From positions 1 to 64,000 of the forward strand of contig JACKDQ010000014.1 in NCBI GenBank assembly GCA_020633415.1: a stretch of 64,000 nucleotides of DNA, written 5' to 3'. Positions 1 through 9,551 of this stretch are shown piece by piece (within the stretch, counting starts at the first letter, position 1; every line of letters begins with the position of its first letter). Below the pieces are notes generated by a model, which had not been told where the DNA came from, did no database searches, and was given only the letters and a program-made list of their open reading frames with translations. The translations under genes were made by a program, and so were the position numbers. The DNA comes from Deltaproteobacteria bacterium. Lineage in GTDB: Bacteria; Myxococcota_A; Polyangia; GCA-2747355.

Positions 1-158
1 GCAGTTGCCGGTTGACGCCTGACGGTGTACGGCCCAGCTGAACCCCGCGGCGTTTCGTCGGTGTTACGCCATCTCGCGAGAAAACCGTGCAATTTCCACG
101 ATCAATTGCGGTACGTCATTTGCTTTAACGATTGCGCAGCATCTTTGAGGCGAATCCG

Positions 159-803
159 ATGGCACGGCCCAAACACGCCTGCGCAGAAGTCACCCACAAC
201 CGCATCCTCGAGGCGGCCACCCGACTGCTGACGACCCATGATCCCGCGGCGATATCGCTGCGGCGGATCGCCGCCGACGCCGGCGTCGCCTCGAGCCTGA
301 TCGTCCACTACTTCGGCTCGCGCGACGCGCTCTATCGCCAAGTGCTCGATGGCTTTCACGCTGAGGTGATCGGACTGTTCGAGCACCTCCTGCTCGAGTT
401 ATTTGCCCCCAAGGCGCGAGAGAGCGAACTGGAGAGCTGCGTGCGCCAGGCACTGCGCTTTGCACGATCCCATCGCGGCGAGCTCCGTCTACAACGCGCG
501 CTGCTGCAACGCGATCAACGTCTCGCCGAAGAGGCGTACCGACAGCTGATCGACCCCGCGCTCGAGCGGATCAGCGCAGCGATCTGCGCGCGCCGCCCCG
601 GCCGCTCGGTTCAAGCGGTTCGCCTATTGCTTCATGCGCTCGGTGCCGTGCTGGTCGAACATGCGACCAGCGACATGGAGCGTCTACGCAGCCTATTCGG
701 GCGACCGAGCGCCGCAGAGCACGAACTGATCAGCGCATCGGAGCGCTTTGTCGTGCAACTGGCCAAAGAGCTATTGAATGTCCAACAAACCGCGGCGGCC
801 TAA
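159..803 (+). CDS. TetR/AcrR-family transcriptional regulator
   Basis: 214 aa. The N-terminal 60 residues form a TetR-type helix-turn-helix: a helix around RILEAATRLL, then the recognition segment SLRRIAADAGVA and the family signature HYFGSRDALY. The rest is a variable helical ligand-binding and dimerisation domain. ATG 159 gives the usual short arm before the HTH; an in-frame TTG at 132 would add nine residues. It is convergent with the 2-hydroxyacyl-CoA dehydratase operon, so control of that operon is possible but not shown by the sequence. The ligand is unknown. Confidence 0.9.
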   Translation: MARPKHACAEVTHNRILEAATRLLTTHDPAAISLRRIAADAGVASSLIVHYFGSRDALYRQVLDGFHAEVIGLFEHLLLELFAPKARESELESCVRQALRFARSHRGELRLQRALLQRDQRLAEEAYRQLIDPALERISAAICARRPGRSVQAVRLLLHALGAVLVEHATSDMERLRSLFGRPSAAEHELISASERFVVQLAKELLNVQQTAAA

Positions 804-865
804 GCTTCGACCTAGCCTGGACGGCGCCACCACAGCAAGGCGCGAACGATCGGCGGCAAACAGCG

Positions 866-2116
866 CTAGGCTCTGGCGTCGTCGATGCTTTCCAGGAACG
901 CTTCCAACCGCGAGAAGACCGCCTCTTCGGCGTACTTTCGCGCGTCGGCGTGGTCGACGTCGATCATTACGCAGGGGATCGGGACAGCCTCACGAATGCG
1001 TCTCATTTGGTCGATCTGCATGAGCGAGTAAACCTTGCAGCTGCGGTTGCTGGCAAAGATCACACCATCGACGTCGTAATGTGAAATGGCGCGACGCATC
1101 GCTGCGATTCTGAGCGCCATCCCTTGAGGACAAACGGTTGCGTTCTGCAGCCGGGCTAGATAGTCGATCGGTTCCTCGCCATGATAGGCAAACAAAGCGA
1201 TCTCTCCTTCCAGCGATCCGATGCAATAGGTATAGCTCGCTGATATCACGTTCGCCCCTTGGGCAGCCAAGCGACCGAACATCTTGCGTAGCTGCGGCCA
1301 AGGCGCAATACCGTCCCACAGCAAGCGATAGCGCTCATCGGCAACCGGGAATTCTCCCCGCGCGATCTGCTGGCGCGTCTCTTCGACTAAGCGCTGCAGG
1401 TGAGCGACCAGCCGCTCGCTTCCTCGCGCGCTGACGATCGGCGCCATCTGCACGAAGGAATCGAATGCCGAGATGCCGGCAGGACGATCGCGAGCCAGAT
1501 CGAGAAACTGTTTCCAGAGCTGCAGCGCAGCACACGAGTGTTTCACGGCTTCTCTGACGCGATCGATTTCAAATCGCTGGCCGGAAAGCTGGGCAACGGT
1601 ATCCACCAGATCGCGCAACTGAGCGGCGATGTAGGCGGTGTCGGCCGGCTGCTGGCGCTCGTAGCAGAACGGCACATCGAGCACGACGTGCGGAACTCCC
1701 CACTCGCGATGGTGGACGTCGAACCACTTGCAGAGCAAGGCGCAGTTGTTGTTATCGCTAACCAGCAGATCCGGCCGCGGTAGGCCGAAGATCGGCGACC
1801 CATTGCCGCCATCAAACGCCGTACCCAGATCGATACGGGCATACGAGCAGAGGTCGGTCGAATAGCCCAAACGTTCGGCCTTCTCGGCCTGCTGCGCGCC
1901 CACACCCTTTGCGGCACACAACGCAGCGTGGCTCTCGGGCACAGCGTAGACAACGTTGTCGAAGCCCGCGAAGAGTTCGGCCGGAACCGCCACACCGATC
2001 CAGACCACGAAAGCGCCCTCGTTTGCCCGCTGCCGCAAACGCATCGCGTCTTCGATCACGAACTGGGTCAAGCGCTGACCAGCTGCCCGCTTGCTGAATG
2101 TGCTAGTCATCGCCAT
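866..2116 (-). CDS. 2-hydroxyacyl-CoA dehydratase family subunit (HgdA/BcrB-like)
   Basis: 416 aa. Resembles the [4Fe-4S] subunits of 2-hydroxyacyl-CoA dehydratases and benzoyl-CoA reductases. The family-like stretches are the N-terminal VPAELFAGFDNVVYAVPE, the cysteine motif LCSYARIDLG, the NNNCALLCKWF segment, and a C-terminal ASNRSCKVYS that could supply the last cluster ligand. ATG 2116 (or 2110) overlaps the stop of the upstream partner at 2103, which indicates translational coupling. No activator ATPase (HgdC/FldI type) is visible nearby, so it would need one encoded elsewhere. Substrate unknown. Confidence 0.82.
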   Translation of the reverse strand: MAMTSTFSKRAAGQRLTQFVIEDAMRLRQRANEGAFVVWIGVAVPAELFAGFDNVVYAVPESHAALCAAKGVGAQQAEKAERLGYSTDLCSYARIDLGTAFDGGNGSPIFGLPRPDLLVSDNNNCALLCKWFDVHHREWGVPHVVLDVPFCYERQQPADTAYIAAQLRDLVDTVAQLSGQRFEIDRVREAVKHSCAALQLWKQFLDLARDRPAGISAFDSFVQMAPIVSARGSERLVAHLQRLVEETRQQIARGEFPVADERYRLLWDGIAPWPQLRKMFGRLAAQGANVISASYTYCIGSLEGEIALFAYHGEEPIDYLARLQNATVCPQGMALRIAAMRRAISHYDVDGVIFASNRSCKVYSLMQIDQMRRIREAVPIPCVMIDVDHADARKYAEEAVFSRLEAFLESIDDARA

Positions 2117-3314
2117 GCTCGCTCTGGCGCAGCATCTCGGCGAAGGCCTCGAGACGCAGCTGCGATGCGCCACTGTCCGCCGTCGTCGCTGCGGCAAGTT
2201 CGATGCGCAGTGTGGGAATTCCTTCGGCACGCAGCATCCGCTCCAGCTGCGGTAGCTCGAAATATTCATATTCGCAGAATTTGGTACCCAAGAAGATCAA
2301 CCCTTGCGAGCGACTCTTGTTGATCAGGCGTTTGATCTCGACCAGGCGTCGGTCTGCGCTAGCGCTGATCGTCGGGCACGCCGGACGGTTGAGGTAATAG
2401 TCACAATAATAGGCCAGCGGATTGTCAGAAGCGGCGGGCGCGTAGCCGTAGGAGCGGTGCAGCGAGGCGATATCGTTGGCAACCACCCGCAGTCCGATCG
2501 CATCGATCGCATCAGCCAACGCTACTGGCGGTGGAACAATACCGCTGATCATCACCCGCGTCGGCTCAGCGTGGACCGCGCCACGATCAGCGCAAGCCGC
2601 AAGTTGCTCGCGCAGGCGCGCGATGTGCTCTTCGACCGGCAGAATGTGAGCAAGCTGAAGCAGCTCGGCGCCGGCGGCGAAGGAGATCTGACCGCTACCG
2701 ACGGCGTCTTCGAGGGCGATCGCTAAGCGGTGCTGTGTAAGATACAAAGTGGTGCTTGCGAAAAACTGCCGCGACGAAAACGCGCTACGGGTCAGCGTCT
2801 CGAGCATCGCGATCAGCTTTTCGATGTTGCGCTCAAGATACGAACGCGCCACGGTCCGCTCGAGCGGAATCGCCGGTAGGTGAAACTGAAGCAGCGGCAA
2901 GGATCGACCGCTTTCAGGCGACGCGGCCTGCAAGATCTCCGGGAGGTTTCGCAGGGTGTCGCAAGCATTGTAGCTAACGACGGCGTCAAAGGTCGTCTGC
3001 CCCGCGCTGATCAGGCATTCACTGAGCTCGCGGGCAACGGCGCAGGCGAAGGGCTGCAGATGTCGATCGCTCTGCCGCAGCTCAGCTGCATCGCTGCCCA
3101 ACCCCCATAGCACCACTGGCGTGAAGCCAAACGCATGGAGCAACGCCGTTGGTGGGTAGAGCGGAAAACATCCGGCGATGCGGTGGCCCGCTTTCCGCAG
3201 TCGATGCAAGGTGTGAACAACGGCGACCATCGCGACCTCCGCGGGGGAGAGGGCCCAGGCGATCCAGCAGTGATCATCAGCACCTGAGGTCGGCGTGCTA
3301 CGGACCAAGGACAA
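2103..3314 (-). CDS. 2-hydroxyacyl-CoA dehydratase family subunit (HgdB/BcrC-like)
   Basis: 403 aa. Partner of the next gene downstream. The N-terminal block GCFPLYPPTALLHAFG matches the conserved start of the family, where a Pro-x-Glu-Leu and Ala-Gly segment is usual. Later come SYNACDTLRN and GTKFCEYEYFELP, which carry the two further conserved cysteines expected to bind the Fe-S cluster. First gene of the operon; its stop overlaps the start of the second subunit. The annotated start is TTG, and another in-frame TTG lies two codons on, so the exact start is uncertain. Alternative reading: a benzoyl-CoA-reductase-like protein. Confidence 0.82.
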   Translation of the reverse strand: MSLVRSTPTSGADDHCWIAWALSPAEVAMVAVVHTLHRLRKAGHRIAGCFPLYPPTALLHAFGFTPVVLWGLGSDAAELRQSDRHLQPFACAVARELSECLISAGQTTFDAVVSYNACDTLRNLPEILQAASPESGRSLPLLQFHLPAIPLERTVARSYLERNIEKLIAMLETLTRSAFSSRQFFASTTLYLTQHRLAIALEDAVGSGQISFAAGAELLQLAHILPVEEHIARLREQLAACADRGAVHAEPTRVMISGIVPPPVALADAIDAIGLRVVANDIASLHRSYGYAPAASDNPLAYYCDYYLNRPACPTISASADRRLVEIKRLINKSRSQGLIFLGTKFCEYEYFELPQLERMLRAEGIPTLRIELAAATTADSGASQLRLEAFAEMLRQSEHGDD

Positions 3315-3487
3315 ACATTGCGATCATCTTACACTGATGTACACAAAATGTAATACTTGACCGTGCGGGGCAGCGTCGGGCGGTCGGATCGCCGCTCGGC
3401 TCACGCGCATATCGACAATGATCTTGCGGCGCGCTGCGGGCATGGTCACTGCGGGATCGGCTGTTTGCCTGCAGATACCGGCAAGCG

Positions 3488-4495
3488 CTACTCGCGCCGC
3501 GCAACGCGGGTCGGCAACACGCCGACTGGCCGCGCCGTCGGCCAAAACAGCATGAGCGGTTCGGGATCGATATACAGGTGACGCGAGCGGCGCTTGACCG
3601 AGAGCGAAAAGTGCAAATGCGGCGCCGAGCGCGCAACGCCGGTCAGACCGACGGTGCCCAGTAGCTGGCCACGACGGACTGGCGCGCCGACGCTGAGACC
3701 CTCGGCAATCCGATCGAGATGAACATAGCGGGTGCGCACCAGATCCTGCTGATGACCGAGCTTGACGTAGCGCCCAGCCCGTCCACCGCGCTTTTCGTCG
3801 CGCTCGACGCGCAAGACCACACCATCGGCGACAGCGTGGACCGGTGTGCCGATCAGCGCCGGCAAGTCGATGCCACAATGCCCCGCTTCGCACTCTGCCG
3901 GACGACGACCGGGACGGTGAGCACCGAAACGACAGCCCTCGTGAGGTGGCAAGGTCCGACGCGTGAACGGGTGGGACCAGTCCGAAGCGATCTGCCGATC
4001 GGCGGGATGCGTGGGAAGCAGCGGCTGTAGCGTTGGCGGAAGCTCGCGCTTGGCGCGGCGCTCAAAGCGCTCGAGGTAGAGCGCGACGCGCGCCAAACCA
4101 AGTCGATAGCTGTGGGCGACGAGACCGCTGCCCCCTGCGAAAAACCAATCGCCGCGGCGGCGTAGCGCCCGCCCGGTGACGTCGGCAAAGCCGACGCCGA
4201 GCACGGCGATCAACAGCGCGTGATAGAGAAACGCCCAGGGCCAAAGCAGAAAGCCCTGACGACGCCCCCAACGAAGCAGCGCCAAGGCAAGCGGCGGCCC
4301 GAGCAGCACCGCCAACGAAACCAGTGCCCGATTCAGCCCAACGCCAAAGCTGTTGCCAACCAGGGCACTGATCACCACAAACGCGGCGAGACCCAGCGCC
4401 ACGGCGGCGAGACGACCAAAAAGTCTAACGAAGTCACGGCGGCGTGGCTTTGGGCCGGAGCCGATCGCCAAATCGCCGCCATTGCTGCCGGTCAA
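3488..4495 (-). CDS. M23-family (LytM-type) peptidase with N-terminal membrane segments
   Basis: 335 aa. Residues about 28-48, 56-76 and 82-105 are hydrophobic and should anchor the protein in the inner membrane. The C-terminal part (about 185-320) is a lysostaphin-type M23 domain with the zinc ligands in place: H206 and D210 in GHCGIDLPA, and H293 and H295 in PHLHFS. The expected role is cleavage of peptidoglycan cross-bridges or scaffolding at the wall. It lies 75 bp downstream of a lipoprotein gene on the same strand, so co-transcription is possible. Confidence 0.87.
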   Translation of the reverse strand: MTGSNGGDLAIGSGPKPRRRDFVRLFGRLAAVALGLAAFVVISALVGNSFGVGLNRALVSLAVLLGPPLALALLRWGRRQGFLLWPWAFLYHALLIAVLGVGFADVTGRALRRRGDWFFAGGSGLVAHSYRLGLARVALYLERFERRAKRELPPTLQPLLPTHPADRQIASDWSHPFTRRTLPPHEGCRFGAHRPGRRPAECEAGHCGIDLPALIGTPVHAVADGVVLRVERDEKRGGRAGRYVKLGHQQDLVRTRYVHLDRIAEGLSVGAPVRRGQLLGTVGLTGVARSAPHLHFSLSVKRRSRHLYIDPEPLMLFWPTARPVGVLPTRVARRE

Positions 4496-4570
4496 GTCGA
4501 AGCCCCCTCAGCCAGAGTACGGCCAAAAGGGGCGCGATCCTTCCCGCTGCATGGACGGACGAACCGGGTG

Positions 4571-5215
4571 CTAGGTGTTAACCGGCACCTTGGTCGGCAT
4601 CGTCGGCTGCTGGTCGAGCGCGCGCAGTTGACCGTGTACCTTCTTTTTCGTCCACGAGCTGAGCAGGCCATGCATCGCCGACTGCATCATTTGCTGACAG
4701 CCCTCGTCGAGGGTGCGGTAGGAGGGCTGACTGGCGGCGACACCGGCAAAGCTGAACAGGTACTCCTCGGCTTCGGAGGGACGAACTGCAAAGGCCCACT
4801 GCATCTTGAGGATCGTGTAGGTCAATCGACCGGCAACGTGGTTGTATCCTTCGACGCCGTTCATCTGCAGTTCGGCGACGAGGTGGGGCTCGCTCGGCAT
4901 CGCCGCGCCTTTTTCGACGAACACGATGTTGTCAAAATATGACGACAGGGTGTTCTTCAAACTGTCTTGCATGAACGGTCGGAAGCCCGTGACGCTGTGT
5001 CGGATGTTGGTGATCTGAAAAGCGTCGGGCAGGCGCTGCGCGTCGACGACGATCACCAGCTTGCGCGCGACGCGCCGAGCGACCAGCGGAGCGGTGGTGC
5101 GCACGCTCTGTCCGCGAAGTTTGGCGGTGTAGGCGCCGAAGCCGACCGCACAGCCGCCGGAAATTGAGACAGCGATCAGTGCCCCTAGCGAGGCGAGCGA
5201 AACTCGATTCTTCAT
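4571..5215 (-). CDS. Putative lipoprotein, function unknown
   Basis: 214 aa. The ATG at 5215 gives a short basic n-region (MKNR), a hydrophobic core and the lipobox ISGGC, so it is predicted to be a lipid-anchored envelope protein. A longer reading from 5278 would put 21 unlikely Arg-rich residues before the signal peptide. The mature part is mixed alpha/beta with a motif-free middle (residues about 60-190). I do not recognise the family. It precedes the M23 peptidase gene on the same strand, which suggests an envelope role. Confidence 0.72.
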   Translation of the reverse strand: MKNRVSLASLGALIAVSISGGCAVGFGAYTAKLRGQSVRTTAPLVARRVARKLVIVVDAQRLPDAFQITNIRHSVTGFRPFMQDSLKNTLSSYFDNIVFVEKGAAMPSEPHLVAELQMNGVEGYNHVAGRLTYTILKMQWAFAVRPSEAEEYLFSFAGVAASQPSYRTLDEGCQQMMQSAMHGLLSSWTKKKVHGQLRALDQQPTMPTKVPVNT

Positions 5216-5428
5216 CTTTTTTGACTCCCCGTGTGTGCGGCGCGGCGACCGGCTGCGACGCGTGCCTTTGGGGGCCAAGGCAGCGGCGCTCGTCGCAAGG
5301 GTGGCTTGAAAATCCGCGGCGACGACGAAAGTCGGACAACATCAACCGATGCGCAAGAGTGACAACCAGCTGAGATCATGCAGCTTGATGATGGCTCGCC
5401 ACTTGCAATCTGATCACCGCTGAACGGG

Positions 5429-6130
5429 ATGAACCAAGGCAGGGCCGCGATGCGCAATCCAAAGACGAGGACACGACCGCTACTGGCCGCAACCACGCTG
5501 GGCTGTGTGCTGATCGCCAGCCCCGTCGTGGGGGCCAAAGGCCCGCTGACGCGCAAGCAAGCGCGGGTGCTGATCGACAAGGTGCTCGCCGGAAACCCTG
5601 GGCGCAGTCGGCGAGCCGGCTACTTCGTGTACAGCGCAGCGGCCGATATCAAGCAGTACCTCGGCACAAAAGCTTTGGACCCGACACGCTGTTACGATTT
5701 TCGCGTGTCGCTCAAGGTGCGCAACAGGCGCTACAAGCCGCTGCCGCCCGGCGCAAGCTTCGCCGAGCTCGGCGCGGCGATCAAACGCGAGCATCGGGAA
5801 AATGCGCCGGCGCGTCAGGCCGCAGCCGACCGCTTTGCCGATTGGCTCAAAAAGACCTCGCTGAGCAACAAGATCAAGCTGGGCTCGGTCAACGGCGTCA
5901 ACGAGCTCGCCTTCCGCGCGCGTTTCGACGACGCGGTTTGCCTGGTGATGGAGCTCGCCCAACGGCGCAAACCCAACACCGCCCGTTTCGACACCAGCAC
6001 GACGCCCCTCGAGCAGGCACTCGACAGCTGGGAGATCGCCGAGATCAACGCCGGTCGTTTCCCGTCGAGCAAGGCGCTCGACCAAAAGGCCAGCGAGCTG
6101 CGCAACGTGCTGGGTATCGACGTCGAATAG
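5429..6130 (+). CDS. Secreted protein of unknown function
   Basis: 233 aa. A basic N-terminus (RNPKTRTR) followed by LLAATTLGCVLIASPVVGA looks like a Sec signal peptide cleaved after VGA. ATG 5429 is listed; ATG 5450 leaves a more standard signal peptide and is equally possible. The mature protein is rich in charged helices and has two Cys (in TRCYDF and DAVCLV) that could form a disulfide. Its extreme C-terminus, VLGIDVE, resembles ALGISVEQ in the next gene. I do not recognise a family. Confidence 0.72.
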   Translation: MNQGRAAMRNPKTRTRPLLAATTLGCVLIASPVVGAKGPLTRKQARVLIDKVLAGNPGRSRRAGYFVYSAAADIKQYLGTKALDPTRCYDFRVSLKVRNRRYKPLPPGASFAELGAAIKREHRENAPARQAAADRFADWLKKTSLSNKIKLGSVNGVNELAFRARFDDAVCLVMELAQRRKPNTARFDTSTTPLEQALDSWEIAEINAGRFPSSKALDQKASELRNVLGIDVE

Positions 6131-6283
6131 TTCAGTTTTTCGGGCTGGGCCGGCCTGGTTGCACTATCCAGCGCTGGTCGAAAAATGAAGCCACCGACCG
6201 CTCTAACGCACCGTATTTCGGTGGTAGCGCCTGGCACGAACCGTGCACATGTCCGATTCCGTCTACGGACCAGAGGAATGGCG

Positions 6284-7213
6284 ATGCATCGGCGTCTGAT
6301 TACAACGATCTTCACGACAACAGCGCTGCTGGTTGTGGCCCCGCTCGCAGTCGAGGCCAAGGCGCGGACGGCCCCCGACGCCGTGGTTAAGCGCGCCGCC
6401 GAACAGCGCAGCGCGCGCTACTACAACTACTTCGGCCAACTGGCCAAACAGCTGGCCCCGCAGGTCTTCGCTGCAGCAACGGCGATCAAGAAGAACTGCG
6501 AGGTCCAGCCCTACAACGGTGGGCCCGCGCTTCGCCTCGACTTGGTGCAACTCAACAATCGCCCCGGTGACCGCGACACGATCTACATTGCCCAAGATGG
6601 TCGACTGTTCGCCGGCAAGCGCCAGACGATCTGGGAGCTACCGCCGATCTCGGCCGCGACGCACTACTTTAACGAGTATCACTCGCGCAGCAATCGCTAC
6701 TATCAGGACCTCAAGGGCCTCAGCGGCATGATGACCTTGCTTTTCGAAGCCGTTGGCCAAGTCGGTTCCACCACGCACATCCGCGAAAAGCGTACCCTCG
6801 ACCACTACCGCAATGCCTGGTTTCGCGTTAGCGACCTCGGCAACTTCATCTTTCAGCTCGAACAGACCGCACCCTCTGGGGTCAAGATCGACAGCGCCTC
6901 GCTGCGCAAGATCGTCAAGCTGTTTCGCCGAGGCGAGTCGACAGTGATCGCCCGCACGCGAACGACGACCAGTCTGGCTCATCTCGACGCCGATCGCGGC
7001 GCCGGCTGGAAGCGTTACGCCAACTATGCCGACAAGGACGCCCGATACCCAGCGGCGGCGATCATCACCGCCGGGGGCCGGATCGAGGTCGCGCTCGAGC
7101 GCGGACCGAAGAGCACTGTGCGCTATGTGCCGATCAAAGAGCGCAGCCTGGGCGCGATCGACCCGGGTTACCAAGGATTGATCAAAGCGCTGGGCATTAG
7201 CGTCGAGCAGTAG
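6284..7213 (+). CDS. Secreted protein of unknown function
   Basis: 309 aa. Start ATG 6284 is preceded by AGAGGA six bases upstream and opens directly into a signal peptide (MHRRLITTIFTTTALL...AVEA). The mature part is rich in Tyr and Arg, with no metal or catalytic motif I recognise. It follows the previous secreted gene by 150 bp on the same strand and ends with a similar short tail (ALGISVEQ). The pair may work together in the envelope, but this rests only on position and the tail. Confidence 0.75.
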   Translation: MHRRLITTIFTTTALLVVAPLAVEAKARTAPDAVVKRAAEQRSARYYNYFGQLAKQLAPQVFAAATAIKKNCEVQPYNGGPALRLDLVQLNNRPGDRDTIYIAQDGRLFAGKRQTIWELPPISAATHYFNEYHSRSNRYYQDLKGLSGMMTLLFEAVGQVGSTTHIREKRTLDHYRNAWFRVSDLGNFIFQLEQTAPSGVKIDSASLRKIVKLFRRGESTVIARTRTTTSLAHLDADRGAGWKRYANYADKDARYPAAAIITAGGRIEVALERGPKSTVRYVPIKERSLGAIDPGYQGLIKALGISVEQ

Positions 7214-7288
7214 CAGGCACGCCGACGGTCGTCCGCGCCGCTTCGCCCCGGTGGTTGAGTGGAGCAAGCCGACGTCCGTGAGGACGGC

Positions 7289-8098
7289 CTAAATCCTTGC
7301 AGGTTGATCAGCGACTTCCTTTGGATCTGCGGTTGCCCGCGTCAGCCGGTGGATCGCCAAGCATAACAGCACCAAGACGAGATCGGTGGTCCAGGCCCCC
7401 TCAAAGGACACCTCACCCGTTTCGCGGGGCAGCTGAAACGCTCGCACCCAATTGCCTGCCAGGCTGTTCCAGATCCAATGGCAGGCAAACGCAGCCTGGA
7501 GGCCTGACCGCAGATACAACAATGACAAGAGCCAGCCACCAGCACTGACACCGATAACGTGCGCCAAGCTCGGCGGTCGGCCAAAGATCGCGCCCACCAA
7601 GTGAAGCACACCGAACGGGATGCTGCCGGCGAGGAGCGCCGCCCACTGCCCCCATGCAGCGTCGACGATATGAACAAGACCGCCCCGAAAGGCTACCTCT
7701 TCAACCGAGGCTGGTCCGATGCTGCTAATCGCCTGCGAAGGTCGCAGTGCAGAAACCAAGGGACGCGCTATCGTCGGTCGGTTGACGAGGTAGTACAAGA
7801 TACCGGACGCCGCACTCGCTAGCAGACCGGCCAAGGCCCCCCACCCAAGGCCGGCAAAGGGTCCGAACCGTGGCGTGTCGATGCCTCGCAGCGCAGCCAT
7901 CCAGCGCAAGAAGCCGAAAACAACCGCAGCGCCGACCAGCAACTCAACGGCGTACAGGACGGCAGCCGAAGTTTGATCAGCGACCGCCTTCGTCGAAAGC
8001 GCGGCCAGCACCGACAAGCCAACGGCCAGCGCCACGGGTACGACTAAAGCGACGGTCGTGAGGGACACACGAACCGCCTTGTTGCTTTGCTCTGACAC
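7289..8098 (-). CDS. CPBP-family intramembrane metalloprotease
   Basis: 269 aa integral membrane protein with about seven hydrophobic segments. The CPBP/Rce1-like signature is complete: E133-E134 with R138 (EEVAFRG), FGVLH with H166, and H207-x3-N211 (HWIWN). These residues form the metal-dependent glutamate protease site in Rce1 relatives. Bacterial members process peptides or take part in bacteriocin self-protection, but nothing next to this gene gives a substrate. It is followed on the same strand by no obvious partner. Confidence 0.9.
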   Translation of the reverse strand: MSEQSNKAVRVSLTTVALVVPVALAVGLSVLAALSTKAVADQTSAAVLYAVELLVGAAVVFGFLRWMAALRGIDTPRFGPFAGLGWGALAGLLASAASGILYYLVNRPTIARPLVSALRPSQAISSIGPASVEEVAFRGGLVHIVDAAWGQWAALLAGSIPFGVLHLVGAIFGRPPSLAHVIGVSAGGWLLSLLYLRSGLQAAFACHWIWNSLAGNWVRAFQLPRETGEVSFEGAWTTDLVLVLLCLAIHRLTRATADPKEVADQPARI

Positions 8099-8182
8099 AA
8101 GGCTCCTTCCTGCCCGGTGAGTGCGTCGCCGTTGGCGCTGCCGAGCCGCCGTGCTGAAGAATCGAGCGTTGTTCGCGCCAGG

Positions 8183-9454
8183 CTAGGGATAGCAGGCGCC
8201 GTTGCCCTGGTGGCCATTGCCACCGTTGGTAGTGCACTTCGATGGCGTGACAGAGGTATCGCAGCATAGCGAAGCCGAGAGCGGACAGTTGACGCAGGAT
8301 GCGCCTGCGCTGCCGCAGCGAATATCCGTGTTGACGATCGCCGGCGAGCTCCGACAGATCGTCCCGTCCCAGCAGCCGGTACAACACTGATTGCTGTAAC
8401 ACTTGCCCGGCAGGTTGTTCTTGGTGCACGCGCCACCGGTGGGCACAGAAGTCGTCGTGCAGCTGCCGGACGCGCTGCAGCTGGCGTCTTTGCACTCGGC
8501 TGTCGTCGTGCACTGGCTGCAGGTCTTACCGCCGATGCCGCAGAGCGCGATCGTCGTCCCCGGATGACAGGTGCCGGCGAGGTCGATGCAGCCGGTGCAA
8601 CACACACCCCCTTGCGCGCAAAAGCCGGATTTGCCCGCGTCGCTGCAGGTCGTCGACGTCGGCTTATCCTGATAGGCACAACCACCGCTTTCGCACTTGG
8701 CGATCTTGCACGGGTTGGTCGTCGAACAACTGGCGCAAACGCCACCGCCGGAACCGCAGGCGCCCAAGCTGGTGCCCACCACGCAGCTACTACCGCTGCG
8801 ACAGCCTTTGCAGCATGCGCCACCCAGACACTGCCCGGTGTTACCGTCGCACTGCGTGCCGGTCGTCTTGCTGACAAACGAGCAGACCGCCTGGCAGGTG
8901 CCACCGGAAACCAAACTATCGTTGGTGCAGTCGTTGTTGTCGTTGCAGCTTTGCGGACAAGAGCCGGCCCCCGAGCTGATCGCCGTATCGCAGGTCTCTC
9001 CGCTATCGACTTGGCCGTTGCCACACAACGCCGAGCAATCGTCGTCGCTCTGATGATTGCAGCCCGCCGGACAGCAGCCGTCGCCGTTCTTGCAGGCGGT
9101 GATCGGTTGGGTTTCACAGCGCGCATTGCAGGTTCCCGCGGCGACCAGCGTCTGGGGCTGGCAGGCATTGGTTGCCGTGCAACTAGTCGGGCAAGCACCA
9201 GCACCCGTGGTGATCGCGGTGTCGCAGCTCTCATTGGGGTCGACCGAGCCGTTGCCGCAGTCTTGACCGAGATCGCTGCCAGCCCCTTGGTCTGCGGGCG
9301 CGCCCTTATCGAGCGTCAATCCACCGTCGGCAAACAAGGCGATGTCGCTAAACAGACGAAAATCCGCCCGCGACACCGTCGAGTCAGAATTGCAGGCAAC
9401 CACCATTGCGGCGGCAAACAAAGCAGCCACTGCGACGAAGAACGACCTAAGCAC
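8183..9454 (-). CDS. Cys-rich myxococcal-type lipoprotein
   Basis: 423 aa. GTG 9454 is chosen because AGGAG lies eight bases upstream and because it yields a clean lipoprotein signal (LRSFFVAVAALFAAAMVVAC). The mature chain begins with an Asp/Ser-rich linker. It then carries repeated units of the type CGNG-x-VD-x-E-x-CDT (around residues 65-80 and 140-155), typical of the Cys-rich repeats common in myxobacterial surface proteins. Several looser CC-x-GC units follow. Dozens of Cys imply many disulfides. The likely role is surface structural or adhesive; the ligand is unknown. Confidence 0.82.
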   Translation of the reverse strand: MLRSFFVAVAALFAAAMVVACNSDSTVSRADFRLFSDIALFADGGLTLDKGAPADQGAGSDLGQDCGNGSVDPNESCDTAITTGAGACPTSCTATNACQPQTLVAAGTCNARCETQPITACKNGDGCCPAGCNHQSDDDCSALCGNGQVDSGETCDTAISSGAGSCPQSCNDNNDCTNDSLVSGGTCQAVCSFVSKTTGTQCDGNTGQCLGGACCKGCRSGSSCVVGTSLGACGSGGGVCASCSTTNPCKIAKCESGGCAYQDKPTSTTCSDAGKSGFCAQGGVCCTGCIDLAGTCHPGTTIALCGIGGKTCSQCTTTAECKDASCSASGSCTTTSVPTGGACTKNNLPGKCYSNQCCTGCWDGTICRSSPAIVNTDIRCGSAGASCVNCPLSASLCCDTSVTPSKCTTNGGNGHQGNGACYP

Positions 9455-9551
9455 GTTGACGGCTCCTATTTCAGAGAGAGGAAGCAGCAACAGTACGCAG
9501 AGCATACGAGCACGCTCAGCTCACGGCAAGGTCCACGCGCGCAGCAAGCGG

